Shown piece after piece: positions 8,607 to 16,090 of a stretch of 64,000 bases of DNA. The position numbers were made by a program, and so were the translations under genes. The stretch comes from Afipia sp049747295 (GTDB lineage: Bacteria > Pseudomonadota > Alphaproteobacteria > Rhizobiales > Xanthobacteraceae). Under the pieces are notes generated by a model, which saw only the letters and a program-made list of their open reading frames with translations, searched no databases and had not been told where the DNA came from. The stretch's first letter is position 1; every line of letters begins with the position of its first letter. The stretch spans positions 2,728,001 to 2,792,000 of the forward strand of contig NZ_JBMHJM010000001.1 in the NCBI RefSeq assembly GCF_049747295.1, written 5' to 3'.

Positions 8607-9892
8607 GTGTCGAAATCACCAAGCTGCCATCGGGTCTCACGGTGATCACCGACACCATGCCGCATCTCGAGACCGCGGCGCTGGGTGTATGGGCCGGCGT
8701 CGGCGGCCGCGACGAGAAGCCGGATGAGCACGGCATGTCGCATCTGCTCGAACACATGGCCTTCAAGGGTACGACCACACGCACGTCGCGCGAGATCGTT
8801 GAGGAGATCGAAGCGGTCGGCGGCGATCTCAACGCTGCGACCAGCACCGAGACGACGGCCTACTACGCGCGCGTGCTCAAGGCCGACGTGCCGCTGGCGC
8901 TCGATGTACTGTCGGACATTCTTGCTCATCCGTCATTCGATGCCGAAGAGCTTGAACGTGAGAAGAGCGTCATCGAACAGGAGATCGGGGCCGCCCAGGA
9001 TACCCCCGATGACGTGGTCTTCGAGCATTTGAGCGAATTGAGCTATCCCGATCAGGCGATGGGCCGTTCACTGCTTGGCACGCCGCAGACGCTCGCCGGC
9101 TTCAACCGCGAGAACCTACAGCGCTATCTGAACACGCATTACCGTGGACCGGAGATGGTGGTGGCTGCCGCCGGTGCCGTCGACCATCAGGCCGTGGTCG
9201 CCGAGGTGGAACGGCGGTTTGCGAGTTTTGATGGCACGCCTTCACCCAAGCCCACGCCGGCGTCATTCGGCAAAGGTGGTTCGCGTGTGATTCATCGCGA
9301 TCTCGAGCAGGCACACCTGACGCTCGCGCTGGAAGGCTTGCCGCAATCGGATCTGTCGTTGTTCAGTCTGCAGGTCTTCACCAACATTCTTGGCGGCGGC
9401 ATGTCGTCCCGTTTGTTTCAGGAAGTGCGCGAGAAGCGTGGCCTTTGCTACTCGATTTACAGCTTCCATGCGGCCTATTCCGACACCGGATTCTTCGGGC
9501 TCTACACCGGCACCGATCCAGCCGACGCGCCGGAGATGATGGAAGTCATCGTCGATGAAATGAACAACGCCGTCGAAACTCTCACCGAGGCGGAAATCGC
9601 ACGCGCGAAGGCGCAGATGAAGGCCGGACTGCTGATGGCGCTGGAAAGCTGCAGTGCGCGCGCCGAACAGATGGCACGGCATATTCTGGCGTACGGGCGT
9701 CCGCTGACGGTCGATGAACTGGTGAAACGCATCGATGCAGTCAGCGTGGAAACCACGCGTGACGCGGCGCGCAGCCTGCTGAGCCGCAGCCGTCCTGCGG
9801 TGGTTGCGCTCGGCAGCGGCCGCGGTCTTGATACAGCCGTGGGTTTTGCCGAAGGTTTGTCCAAGCCAAAGGCGAGGGTGCTTCTGCACTAG
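8603..9892 (+). CDS. M16 family zinc peptidase (processing peptidase-like)
   Basis: Pitrilysin/M16 endopeptidase related to the mitochondrial processing peptidase beta subunit. The inverted zinc motif HLLEH is present (HGMSHLLEHMAFKG, residues about 48-61) with the distal glutamate in SVIEQEIGAAQD. The C-terminal half carries the family hallmark GGGMSSRLFQEVREKRGLCY. 429 residues from ATG 8603, which overlaps the thrC stop; the frame is open further upstream inside thrC. Odd feature: its TAG stop (9890-9892) lies in the CTAG that begins the repeat-rich segment at 9889. Confidence 0.92.
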   Translation: MSVEITKLPSGLTVITDTMPHLETAALGVWAGVGGRDEKPDEHGMSHLLEHMAFKGTTTRTSREIVEEIEAVGGDLNAATSTETTAYYARVLKADVPLALDVLSDILAHPSFDAEELEREKSVIEQEIGAAQDTPDDVVFEHLSELSYPDQAMGRSLLGTPQTLAGFNRENLQRYLNTHYRGPEMVVAAAGAVDHQAVVAEVERRFASFDGTPSPKPTPASFGKGGSRVIHRDLEQAHLTLALEGLPQSDLSLFSLQVFTNILGGGMSSRLFQEVREKRGLCYSIYSFHAAYSDTGFFGLYTGTDPADAPEMMEVIVDEMNNAVETLTEAEIARAKAQMKAGLLMALESCSARAEQMARHILAYGRPLTVDELVKRIDAVSVETTRDAARSLLSRSRPAVVALGSGRGLDTAVGFAEGLSKPKARVLLH

Positions 9893-10128
9893 TGTCGCGG
9901 TTCAGAAGTCCGCGCGATTTTCTTTGCGAATCCTTCCAGTGAATTTCTGGACCTGAACCACACGAGTGCCGCGGATTTGACAATGAGCGCGGCCCCGACG
10001 GCAGCGCGGAACTGTTCTGCCTTTGGAACCGCGACAGCGGTATCGACTTTGCGCTAGAATTGAATATTGCGCGGATGCTCTGACGTTCCTTTCAGTTTTG
10101 CTGCACACTCTTTGAAGGAACGTCAGAG
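9889..10128. repeat. Degenerate palindromic-repeat remnants
   Basis: The segment starts with CTAG at the end of the M16 gene. Its left arm TGTCGCGGTTC is matched by GAACCGCGACA about 130 bases later (near 10026-10036), as if an ancient or interrupted copy of the palindrome family. A second clean hairpin follows: CTCTGACGTTCCTT from 10078 pairs with AAGGAACGTCAGAG ending at 10128 (18-base loop, one bulged T). No gene is visible here. Assignment to the family is tentative because spacing and bulge differ. Confidence 0.5.
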
Positions 10129-10140
10129 CCAAAAGCCACG

Positions 10141-10397
10141 TTAGTGGAGTGGATTTGACATTCGCTACCTACCCCGTCGCGAGTTCATCAAGCGAATGTC
10201 AAATCCTAAACTCCACTAGAAACTTATATTTGCTGGTGGTCCTTTGATTCTAACATTCGCAGTAGGTGCCTGCCGAAACGGGATGCGAATGTTAGAATCG
10301 GACCATCAGACTTTTGTATTTGCTAGTGTTCCTTTGGTTCTGACATTCGTAAAGTGCCTGCTGCGAAGTGATACGAATGTCAGAACCGGAACACTAG
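10141..10397. repeat. Palindromic repeat array 1 (three elements)
   Basis: Elements at 10141-10219, 10233-10309 and 10323-10397. Each is an inverted repeat with an outer stem (TAGTGGAGT, CTGGTGGTCC, CTAGTGTTCC), an inner stem of 14-16 bp (for example GGTTCTGACATTCGT in the third), and a GC-rich loop. The first has the unpaired bases (TAA) on its right arm; the second and third have TTT on the left arm. Linkers are 13 bases each (10220-10232, 10310-10322), AT-rich. The array ends 19 bases before the acetyltransferase start and so would form part of its leader. Confidence 0.9.
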
Positions 10398-10416
10398 AAA
10401 CTGAGAGGGGTCCCAT

Positions 10417-11004
10417 ATGGCCCTGTTTCGCCTTCCTTCTGCGACTGCCCCGGCGCTTGCGCCGCGCGGCCACGGATTGTTGCTGCGGGCACCGCAGATG
10501 GCTGACTACGTCCAGTGGAGCGACTTGCGCGAGAGCAGCAGGGCGTTTCTGGCTCCGTGGGAGCCGATCTGGCCGTCGGATGACCTCACACGTGCCGGTT
10601 TCCGCAGGCGGTTGCGTCGCTATTCCGAAGATATCGCCGAAGATCGCGCTTACCCGTTCGTGGTGATTCGCGAGAACGACGGCGTGCTGGTCGGGGGCGT
10701 GACCCTGGCCAACGTGCGGCGTGGCATCGTGCAGGCCGGGACCGTCGGATATTGGGTCGGCCAGCCATATGCCGGCCGGGGATATATGACGGCGGCGCTC
10801 CGCGTTCTGCTGCCGACGCTGTTTGGCGAACTGAACCTCCACCGCATCGAGGCCGCCTGCATCCCCACCAACCAGCCGTCCATCCGGGTTCTGGAAAAAT
10901 GCGGCTTTGCCCGCGAAGGGCTCGCGCGGCGTTATCTCTGCATCAACGGGATCTGGCAGGACCACTTTCTCTACGGGCTGCTGGACGAGGACTTCCGCGG
11001 TTAA
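10417..11004 (+). CDS. GNAT N-acetyltransferase, RimJ/RimL type
   Basis: Acetyl-CoA dependent transferase of the RimJ/RimL class, which acetylates alpha-amino groups of ribosomal proteins or other small targets. The acetyl-CoA binding region is seen in GTVGYWVGQPYAGRGYMTAAL (motif A, split here across residues 109-129) and the typical ending RIEAACIPTNQPSIRVLEKCGF. 195 residues, normal. GAGAGG at 10402-10407 is the likely ribosome site. The palindrome array ends just upstream. The substrate cannot be told from sequence. Confidence 0.88.
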   Translation: MALFRLPSATAPALAPRGHGLLLRAPQMADYVQWSDLRESSRAFLAPWEPIWPSDDLTRAGFRRRLRRYSEDIAEDRAYPFVVIRENDGVLVGGVTLANVRRGIVQAGTVGYWVGQPYAGRGYMTAALRVLLPTLFGELNLHRIEAACIPTNQPSIRVLEKCGFAREGLARRYLCINGIWQDHFLYGLLDEDFRG

Positions 11005-11097
11005 CCAGCCCTCTTGACTGGCATCTCGCGCCTTTGGTTCGCCGCCTTTGCCCTGCTATAAGGCCCTCTCTGATCTTGGGGACCCAGTGGACACATA

Positions 11098-11787
11098 ATG
11101 GCGGGCAGACTTTTGAAGCGGGCGGCGGGCATCGCGCTGGTCATGATGGCAAGTTCAGCCCTGTCGGGCTGTGGCGGTGGCAGCTTGCTCGGATCCTCGT
11201 CGAATCCAGGCTCGTCGTCCTCATCCGGTTCGAGCCTCACCAGCAGGTTCAGCCAGTTGTTCGGCTCGAGCTCGCAGGAGGCGACCACCACCTCGACACC
11301 ATCCACCCAGGCGACGGAAAACAGCAACGACCTCACCTGCCCAAGCGTCGCGATTCGCTATGGTGCCTCGACACTGTCGGTGGGCTTGCCGGGGAAGCCG
11401 GCTTCGGGCACCGATCTGCGCTATCAGGGCTCTATCACACGAACGGCGCGTGACTGTACCCTGTCGAACGGCCAGGTGACGGCACGTATTGGCATTCTCG
11501 GCCGCGTCATCGTCGGACCGGCCGGTGCACCGCCGACCGTCGATGTGCCCATGCGCGTAGCGGTGGTGCAGGACGGCGCCCCGGAGAAGGTCATCGCAAC
11601 GAAGGCCATCCGGACCACGGTTGCCATCCCTCCTGATGAACAGAATGCTGAATTCAGCCTCGTCGCGGAGGATATCACCTATCCGGCGCCGACTGCCGCT
11701 GCAAACGACAAGTATATCTTCTACGTCGGCTTCGATCCGGCGGGTCTGAAGCCTGAAGCGCCTGCCCGCGGACGGAAAAAGAAGTAA
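11098..11787 (+). CDS. Hypothetical lipoprotein
   Basis: A 229-residue protein with a lipoprotein signal: basic N-terminus (MAGRLLKR), hydrophobic core and lipobox LSGC with the lipidated cysteine at about residue 24. A low-complexity Ser/Gly linker follows (about residues 25-55), then a beta-rich domain with two cysteines (DLTCPSVAIRYG, ARDCTLSNG). The C-terminus is basic (RGRKKK). Such proteins are common and uncharacterised in Bradyrhizobiaceae. It probably sits in the periplasm attached to a membrane; Asp is absent at +2, which suggests outer-membrane sorting. Confidence 0.78.
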   Translation: MAGRLLKRAAGIALVMMASSALSGCGGGSLLGSSSNPGSSSSSGSSLTSRFSQLFGSSSQEATTTSTPSTQATENSNDLTCPSVAIRYGASTLSVGLPGKPASGTDLRYQGSITRTARDCTLSNGQVTARIGILGRVIVGPAGAPPTVDVPMRVAVVQDGAPEKVIATKAIRTTVAIPPDEQNAEFSLVAEDITYPAPTAAANDKYIFYVGFDPAGLKPEAPARGRKKK

Positions 11788-11834
11788 GTCGGGGCGATGG
11801 GGCGCGGATCAGTCGCTCTGTGTTCGTTAGAAAC

Positions 11835-11871
11835 AAAAAAGCCGGCCTCGGGATGCGAGGCCGGCTTTTTT
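11835..11871. terminator. Bidirectional terminator
   Basis: GCCGGCCTCG (11841-11850), GGATG loop, CGAGGCCGGC (11856-11865), flanked by a run of six A on the left and six T on the right. It serves both the lipoprotein gene and the convergent ATP synthase operon. Confidence 0.93.
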
Positions 11872-11887
11872 GTTGGAAAGTTGCCGA

Positions 11888-12373
11888 TCAGTTCAGCTTG
11901 CTGCGAACGTCTGCGATTCCCTTGGAAATCAAGTCGTCTGCCACTGACCCGCGAACCGACTGCCCCATGATCGAGGTGGCGGCGGAGACCGCGGCTTCAG
12001 CTGCAGCTGCACGGACGTCGGCAATAGCCTGGCTTTCGGCCTGGGCGATCTTGCTTTCGGCCGTCTTGGTGCGACGAGCAACGAACTCTTCCATTTTTGT
12101 CTTTGCTTCGGCCGCGATGCGCTCGGCCTCTGCCTTGGCGCTGGTCACGATCTCCTGCGCTTCACGCTCGGCGCTGGCGCGCCGGGTCCGATATTCCTCG
12201 ACCAGCTTGGCCGCTTCTTCCTTGAGGCGGCGGGCATCGTCGAGTTCTTTCTGAATTCGATCGCGACGATGATCCAGTGCCGACAGGATCGTTTTGTGAA
12301 CCCCGAAATAGGCAAATACCGCCATCAGGATCACAAAGGACGTAGCTACCCAGAATTCTGCTTCAAGCAACAT
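11888..12373 (-). CDS. atpF: ATP synthase Fo subunit b
   Basis: Peripheral-stalk subunit linking Fo to F1. One N-terminal membrane helix (WVATSFVILMAVFAYFGV) followed by a long charged coiled coil (residues about 35-140) rich in Glu, Lys, Arg and Ala. 161 residues from ATG 12373, which has AAGGGG 8 bases upstream; a GTG at 12382 is also in frame. Last gene of the Fo operon, adjoining the b' gene. Its termination region is the bidirectional hairpin at 11841-11865. Confidence 0.94.
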   Translation of the reverse strand: MLLEAEFWVATSFVILMAVFAYFGVHKTILSALDHRRDRIQKELDDARRLKEEAAKLVEEYRTRRASAEREAQEIVTSAKAEAERIAAEAKTKMEEFVARRTKTAESKIAQAESQAIADVRAAAAEAAVSAATSIMGQSVRGSVADDLISKGIADVRSKLN

Positions 12374-12378
12374 CGATC

Positions 12379-12936
12379 TCACCCCTTCAAGGACGCATCG
12401 ACGGCACTTTCGACAGCCTTGCTGTCGGGCGCCACGCCGGTCAAACGCTGAACGATCGCCGAAGCCGCATCAGATGCGATCGAGCGAACGTTGCCCATCG
12501 CTGTTGTGCGAGTCGCGGCGATGGTCTTTTCGGCGTCCGCGAGCTTGCTCGTCAGGCTTGATTCCAGCGCCTTGCGGTCGCTTTCAGCCTGCGCGTTCAG
12601 CTTGTCACGCGTCTCGGTGCCGATGGCCTGAGCGCGCGCCCGTGCATTTGCAAGCTCGGTCTCATATGCCTTCAGCGCTTCGTCGGATTCGTCCTTCAGC
12701 TTCTGAGCTTCGGAAAGATCGTTCTCGATCTTGCCTTCACGGGTGGCCAGCAAGCTGCCGACCCGGGGAAGTGCGAATTTCGACACGATGAAGTAAAGCA
12801 GCGCAAAGGCAATTGCGAACGAAACCAACTGCGAGGCAAAGGTCTCCTTCTGGAAAGGCGGAAAACCGCCCTTGCCATGGCCCTCTGCTTCGGTGTGGGC
12901 GGTCGCGCCCTTCACATTGCCCTGACTCGTCGCCAT
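12379..12936 (-). CDS. atpF': ATP synthase Fo subunit b'
   Basis: Second, diverged peripheral-stalk subunit, as in other alphaproteobacteria and photosynthetic bacteria where b and b' form a heterodimer. An N-terminal Gly/His-rich extension (about 30 residues) precedes one membrane helix (QLVSFAIAFALLYFIVS) and a coiled coil with the usual PRVGSLLATREGKIENDL hinge. 185 residues. It lies between the subunit c and b genes. Also named atpG or atpX in some genomes, a source of confusion with the gamma subunit. Confidence 0.93.
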   Translation of the reverse strand: MATSQGNVKGATAHTEAEGHGKGGFPPFQKETFASQLVSFAIAFALLYFIVSKFALPRVGSLLATREGKIENDLSEAQKLKDESDEALKAYETELANARARAQAIGTETRDKLNAQAESDRKALESSLTSKLADAEKTIAATRTTAMGNVRSIASDAASAIVQRLTGVAPDSKAVESAVDASLKG

Positions 12937-13003
12937 GAGCGTCTCCTGTTGGCGTCAACCGCAGTTATACAACATCTGCGGTGACGCATCCATTCGGTCT
13001 GAC

Positions 13004-13231
13004 TTAGACGGCGAACAGCAGCAACAGCGCGATCAGCAGCGAGAAGATGCCGAGCGCTTCCGTCACGGCGAAGCCGAAAATCAGGTTAGCGAACTGGCCC
13101 TGGGAAGCCGACGGATTGCGCAGCGCGCCGTTGAGGAACTGGCTGAAGATCATGCCGACGCCGACACCTGCGCCGCCCATGCCGAGACAAGCAATGCCTG
13201 CGCCGATGTACTTTGCTGCGACTGGATCCAT
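13004..13231 (-). CDS. atpE: ATP synthase Fo subunit c
   Basis: Proteolipid that forms the rotary ring of Fo. 75 residues, two membrane helices joined by the polar loop LRNPSAQ-type sequence (ALRNPSASQGQ). The first helix has the Gly motif GMGGAGVGVG; the proton-carrying carboxylate is the glutamate in GFAVTEALGIF. AAGGAG 5-10 bases upstream of the ATG fits the high expression expected of subunit c. Confidence 0.96.
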   Translation of the reverse strand: MDPVAAKYIGAGIACLGMGGAGVGVGMIFSQFLNGALRNPSASQGQFANLIFGFAVTEALGIFSLLIALLLLFAV

Positions 13232-13283
13232 AGTGAAACTCCTTCTTGGGATGTTGGTGTGAGTAACGGTTGAGGAAATCCGG

Positions 13284-14033
13284 TTAGTGACCGGGATGAA
13301 GTGCGTCGTTCAGGTAGATGCAGGTCAGGATCGCGAAGACATAGGCCTGCAGGAAGGCGACCAGCATTTCGAGTGCCGTCAATGCCGTGGTCATGGCCAG
13401 TGGCAGCACGGCGCCAACTGCGCCTGCAGCGCCGATCGCGCCCATGGAAGCGACGAAGCCCGCGAACACCTTCAGCGTAATGTGGCCCGCCAGCATGTTG
13501 GCGAACAGACGCACCGAGTGAGAGACCGGTCGCGACAGGAAGGAGATGACTTCGATGACGACAATCAGCGGCAGGATGTACATCGGGATGCCGCTGGGGA
13601 CGAAAAGTTTGAAGAATTTCAAGCCGTTCTTGTACAGGCCGTAAAGCAGGACGGTCAGGAACACCATCAGTGCCAGTGCGACCGTGACGATCAGGTGGCT
13701 AGTTACGCTGAAGGTAAAGGGAATGACGCCGAGCAGATTAGCGACAAGGACGAACATGAAGATCGAGAACACGAAGGGAAAAAACTTCATGCCTTCCGCG
13801 CCGACGCTTTGTCTGAGCGTATTGTAGACAAATTCGTAGGTGAGCTCAGCGAGCGACTGGAAGCGGCCCGGAACCAGACGGCCCGCAGCGCTTCCGCCGA
13901 TCATCAACAATCCGACCACAGCTACCGTCGCGAACATGTACAGAGACGAGTTCGTGAACGCGATTTCCTGAGTGCCGATGTGGCCCAGGGTGAAGATCTT
14001 GTGGATCTCAAATTGATGGATCGGATCGGCCAT
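13284..14033 (-). CDS. atpB: ATP synthase Fo subunit a
   Basis: Proton-channel subunit of Fo. 249 residues with five or six helices. The essential arginine is in SHSVRLFANMLAGH and the C-terminal helix contains FAILTCIYLNDALHPGH. The N-terminus MADPIHQFEIHKIF is typical of Rhizobiales. The longer frame to 14138 adds 35 arginine-rich residues without family resemblance, so I used ATG 14033. Between atpI and atpE. Confidence 0.95.
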   Translation of the reverse strand: MADPIHQFEIHKIFTLGHIGTQEIAFTNSSLYMFATVAVVGLLMIGGSAAGRLVPGRFQSLAELTYEFVYNTLRQSVGAEGMKFFPFVFSIFMFVLVANLLGVIPFTFSVTSHLIVTVALALMVFLTVLLYGLYKNGLKFFKLFVPSGIPMYILPLIVVIEVISFLSRPVSHSVRLFANMLAGHITLKVFAGFVASMGAIGAAGAVGAVLPLAMTTALTALEMLVAFLQAYVFAILTCIYLNDALHPGH

Positions 14034-14164
14034 CCCGTCGCGTCTTTCATTTCTGCCGGCTTGCGCCGGGTTGCATCGTTTCCGGCGGTGCCGGTTGATT
14101 AAGTGCCGGGACCCCGGCCGGTAGCGTGGACCAGTCAAGCTGGCTCAAAATTCCAAGGGCGTTC

Positions 14165-14557
14165 TTAGGAGCGATCGGACGCGTCGGTGTTCGCGACGCC
14201 GGCTGAACGCATCACGTTGATCACCCCAGCCGCGAAGCCAAGCAGAAAAAACACGATGAGACCCCACGGGGACGTCGACAACAAACGGTCGAAGCCCCAG
14301 CCGATGACCGCTCCGACAAGGACACCTGCAATCAATTCGGAGGAGAGGCGGAAACCTCGTGCCATCGCGGATGCGTTGGCGGAGGCAGCCCCGCTTCCTG
14401 ACTGATCTGTCTGGCTTTGACGGTCTTTCCGAAGTGCGGAAAGGCCACGGCCCAAACGGTCTAGCCTTGCGGAGAGCGCAGCTTCGTCGGCCGGCGGCTT
14501 GCCATCTCGCCCGTCTTCACTGCGACCATTATTGCGCGTGCCGTTCGCCATTGCCAT
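14165..14557 (-). CDS. atpI: ATP synthase protein I
   Basis: Assembly helper for the c-ring, first gene of the Fo operon. The product has a charged N-terminal half (ALSARLDRLGRGLSAL) followed by two membrane helices (SELIAGVLVGAVIGWGFD and WGLIVFFLLGFAAGVINVMR), the AtpI/AtpZ pattern with the conserved GxxxGxxxD helix. ATG 14557 or 14551 are equally plausible; the frame extends upstream to 14635 without similarity. About 130 residues. Confidence 0.88.
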   Translation of the reverse strand: MAMANGTRNNGRSEDGRDGKPPADEAALSARLDRLGRGLSALRKDRQSQTDQSGSGAASANASAMARGFRLSSELIAGVLVGAVIGWGFDRLLSTSPWGLIVFFLLGFAAGVINVMRSAGVANTDASDRS

Positions 14558-14827
14558 CGACACCCACGTTCGTCGCGCGATTTCAGAAAAAATGCCCGCT
14601 ACCCACGAAAACCGCGCGGACCATACTGACGGCATACGGTCAAGTCAAGATTGCCTGATCAATCATTATCATATTGAAATGACTTGTGGAATTCTAAAAA
14701 TTTTTGAGTGCTGCGCTCACTCGCCGCATTGCGGTAAGCACATTGGCCTGTCCGCTGCTTGTCGAGGTCATTTCGGTCTGTTGTGATGCCCTTTGAGCTT
14801 TGACGGATTCGAGCCACCGGAGGACCA

Positions 14828-15451
14828 ATGGCGCGCCAGATTGACTACTATTTTTCCATTCAGTCGCCGTGGGCCTATATCGGGCATGCCCTTTTTGAGG
14901 ACCTTGCCCGGTCCCATCAGCTGAAGGTCAATTACAAGCCGGTCCTGCTGGTTGATTTGTTTTCCGAAACCGGGGGATTGCCGCTCGGTAAGCGCCATCC
15001 AGCCCGGCAGCGCTATCGCTTGATGGAAATGCAGCGCTGGCGCGACAAGCGCGGCCTGAATTTCCACATCAGGCCGAAGCACTGGCCGTTCGATGTCAAA
15101 CTCGCCGACGGAACGGTGATTGCCGCGATGGAGGCGGGCCATAATCCCGAGCCATTCCTGCGTCGGGCGTTCGCCGGCGTATGGGAAAAAGAGGAAAACC
15201 TGGCAGATGCCGCAACTCTCACGCGCCTGGCGGATGAGGTCGGGTTGCCTGGCACGCAATTGGTCGAACGGGCGGCGACGGACGCGGTTGCCGCTCTTTA
15301 CGAACAGAATCGTCAGGATGCGATCGCAGCAGATGTCTTCGGCTCCCCGGCCTGGGTGCTGGATGGAGAGATTTTCTGGGGGCAGGACCGGATCGAATTG
15401 TTGGCCGATGCGTTGAAAGCGGATCGCAAAGCCTACACAGCTGACGTCTAA
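14828..15451 (+). CDS. 2-hydroxychromene-2-carboxylate isomerase family (DsbA-like)
   Basis: Thioredoxin-fold protein of the HCCA isomerase/kappa-GST group, which isomerises glutathione adducts or aromatic intermediates. The N-terminal FSIQSPWAYIG carries a serine where DsbA has its cysteines, and the C-terminal VFGSPAWVLDGEIFWGQDRIELL contains the conserved GxPxxxxxGExFWGQDR pattern. 207 residues, normal. GGAGG at 14819-14823 lies 4 bases before the ATG. No naphthalene-type pathway is nearby, so the substrate is unknown. Confidence 0.88.
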   Translation: MARQIDYYFSIQSPWAYIGHALFEDLARSHQLKVNYKPVLLVDLFSETGGLPLGKRHPARQRYRLMEMQRWRDKRGLNFHIRPKHWPFDVKLADGTVIAAMEAGHNPEPFLRRAFAGVWEKEENLADAATLTRLADEVGLPGTQLVERAATDAVAALYEQNRQDAIAADVFGSPAWVLDGEIFWGQDRIELLADALKADRKAYTADV

Positions 15452-15484
15452 AACATCGGGATCAGCAGAGCGGGCGTTGGCCTC

Positions 15485-16018
15485 ATGAAACATACAACCG
15501 CGAGAGCGCAGTCGATTAGGCCCTCATATGGGCTGGTGGTTGCGCTTGCGGTTGTTGCGGCGTCGCTGCAGGCAGACATTGTCAGTGCTCAAGACTCGCC
15601 TGATACGGAGAACGGGCGCTTTGCTCTCTCTCCCGTATCGGAAGGTTTTCTTCGCCTCGATACCCGCACTGGTGCGGTGTCGACCTGCAGCAGCGTCAAA
15701 GGGAGTTGGGTTTGCCGTGCAGTGCCTGATGAGCGCGCGGCACTCGATAGTGAAATCGGCCGGCTTCAGGCGGACAACAAAAAGCTGAAAGAGCAGCTTG
15801 CGCAGCGCGACACGGTCACGGGCAAGACCGACGCGCCGCTCGGAAAGGAAGATCGCAAAGATCTCGACAGCAAGTCAGCGCAGACTCCTTCGGACAAGAA
15901 AGCCGAAAGACCGTTGTCCGCCGAACATGAGAAGCTGTTGGCGTTGATTGACCGCGTCTGGGATCAACTGCTCGACATGGCCGTTCGGCTGCAGAAAAAG
16001 CTGGCTGACAAAATCTGA
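15485..16018 (+). CDS. Hypothetical exported protein with coiled coil
   Basis: 177 residues. A basic N-terminus (MKHTTARAQSIRPS) and hydrophobic stretch (YGLVVALAVVAASLQADIVSA) suggest a Sec signal. A small domain follows with two cysteines (FLRLDTRTGAVSTCSSVKGSWVCRAVPDERA), which resembles a WW-like short beta motif seen in many Bradyrhizobiaceae proteins. A leucine-containing coiled coil (LDSEIGRLQADNKKLKEQLAQ) and a charged C-terminal region come next. Function unknown; probably periplasmic. It is 33 bases after the isomerase gene and could be co-transcribed with it. Confidence 0.75.
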   Translation: MKHTTARAQSIRPSYGLVVALAVVAASLQADIVSAQDSPDTENGRFALSPVSEGFLRLDTRTGAVSTCSSVKGSWVCRAVPDERAALDSEIGRLQADNKKLKEQLAQRDTVTGKTDAPLGKEDRKDLDSKSAQTPSDKKAERPLSAEHEKLLALIDRVWDQLLDMAVRLQKKLADKI

Positions 16019-16024
16019 CAACGC

Positions 16025-16065
16025 CGCAAAAAGAAATCGGCCGCGGAAGGATTCCGCGGCCGATT
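16025..16065 (-). terminator. Terminator of the MHS transporter gene
   Basis: AATCGGCCGCGGAA (16035-16048) pairs with TTCCGCGGCCGATT (16052-16065), a 14-bp stem with a 3-base loop. On the minus strand it is followed by TTTCTTTTTG, so it is an intrinsic terminator for the minus-strand gene; the plus strand lacks a U tail. Confidence 0.85.
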
Positions 16066-16090
16066 GGCATTGGTGATTGTGTTTTATCTT

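Noticed and set aside
10244..10666. Plus-strand frame across repeat array 1
   Set aside because: It reads through two palindromes and overlaps the acetyltransferase in another frame; no homology-like features.
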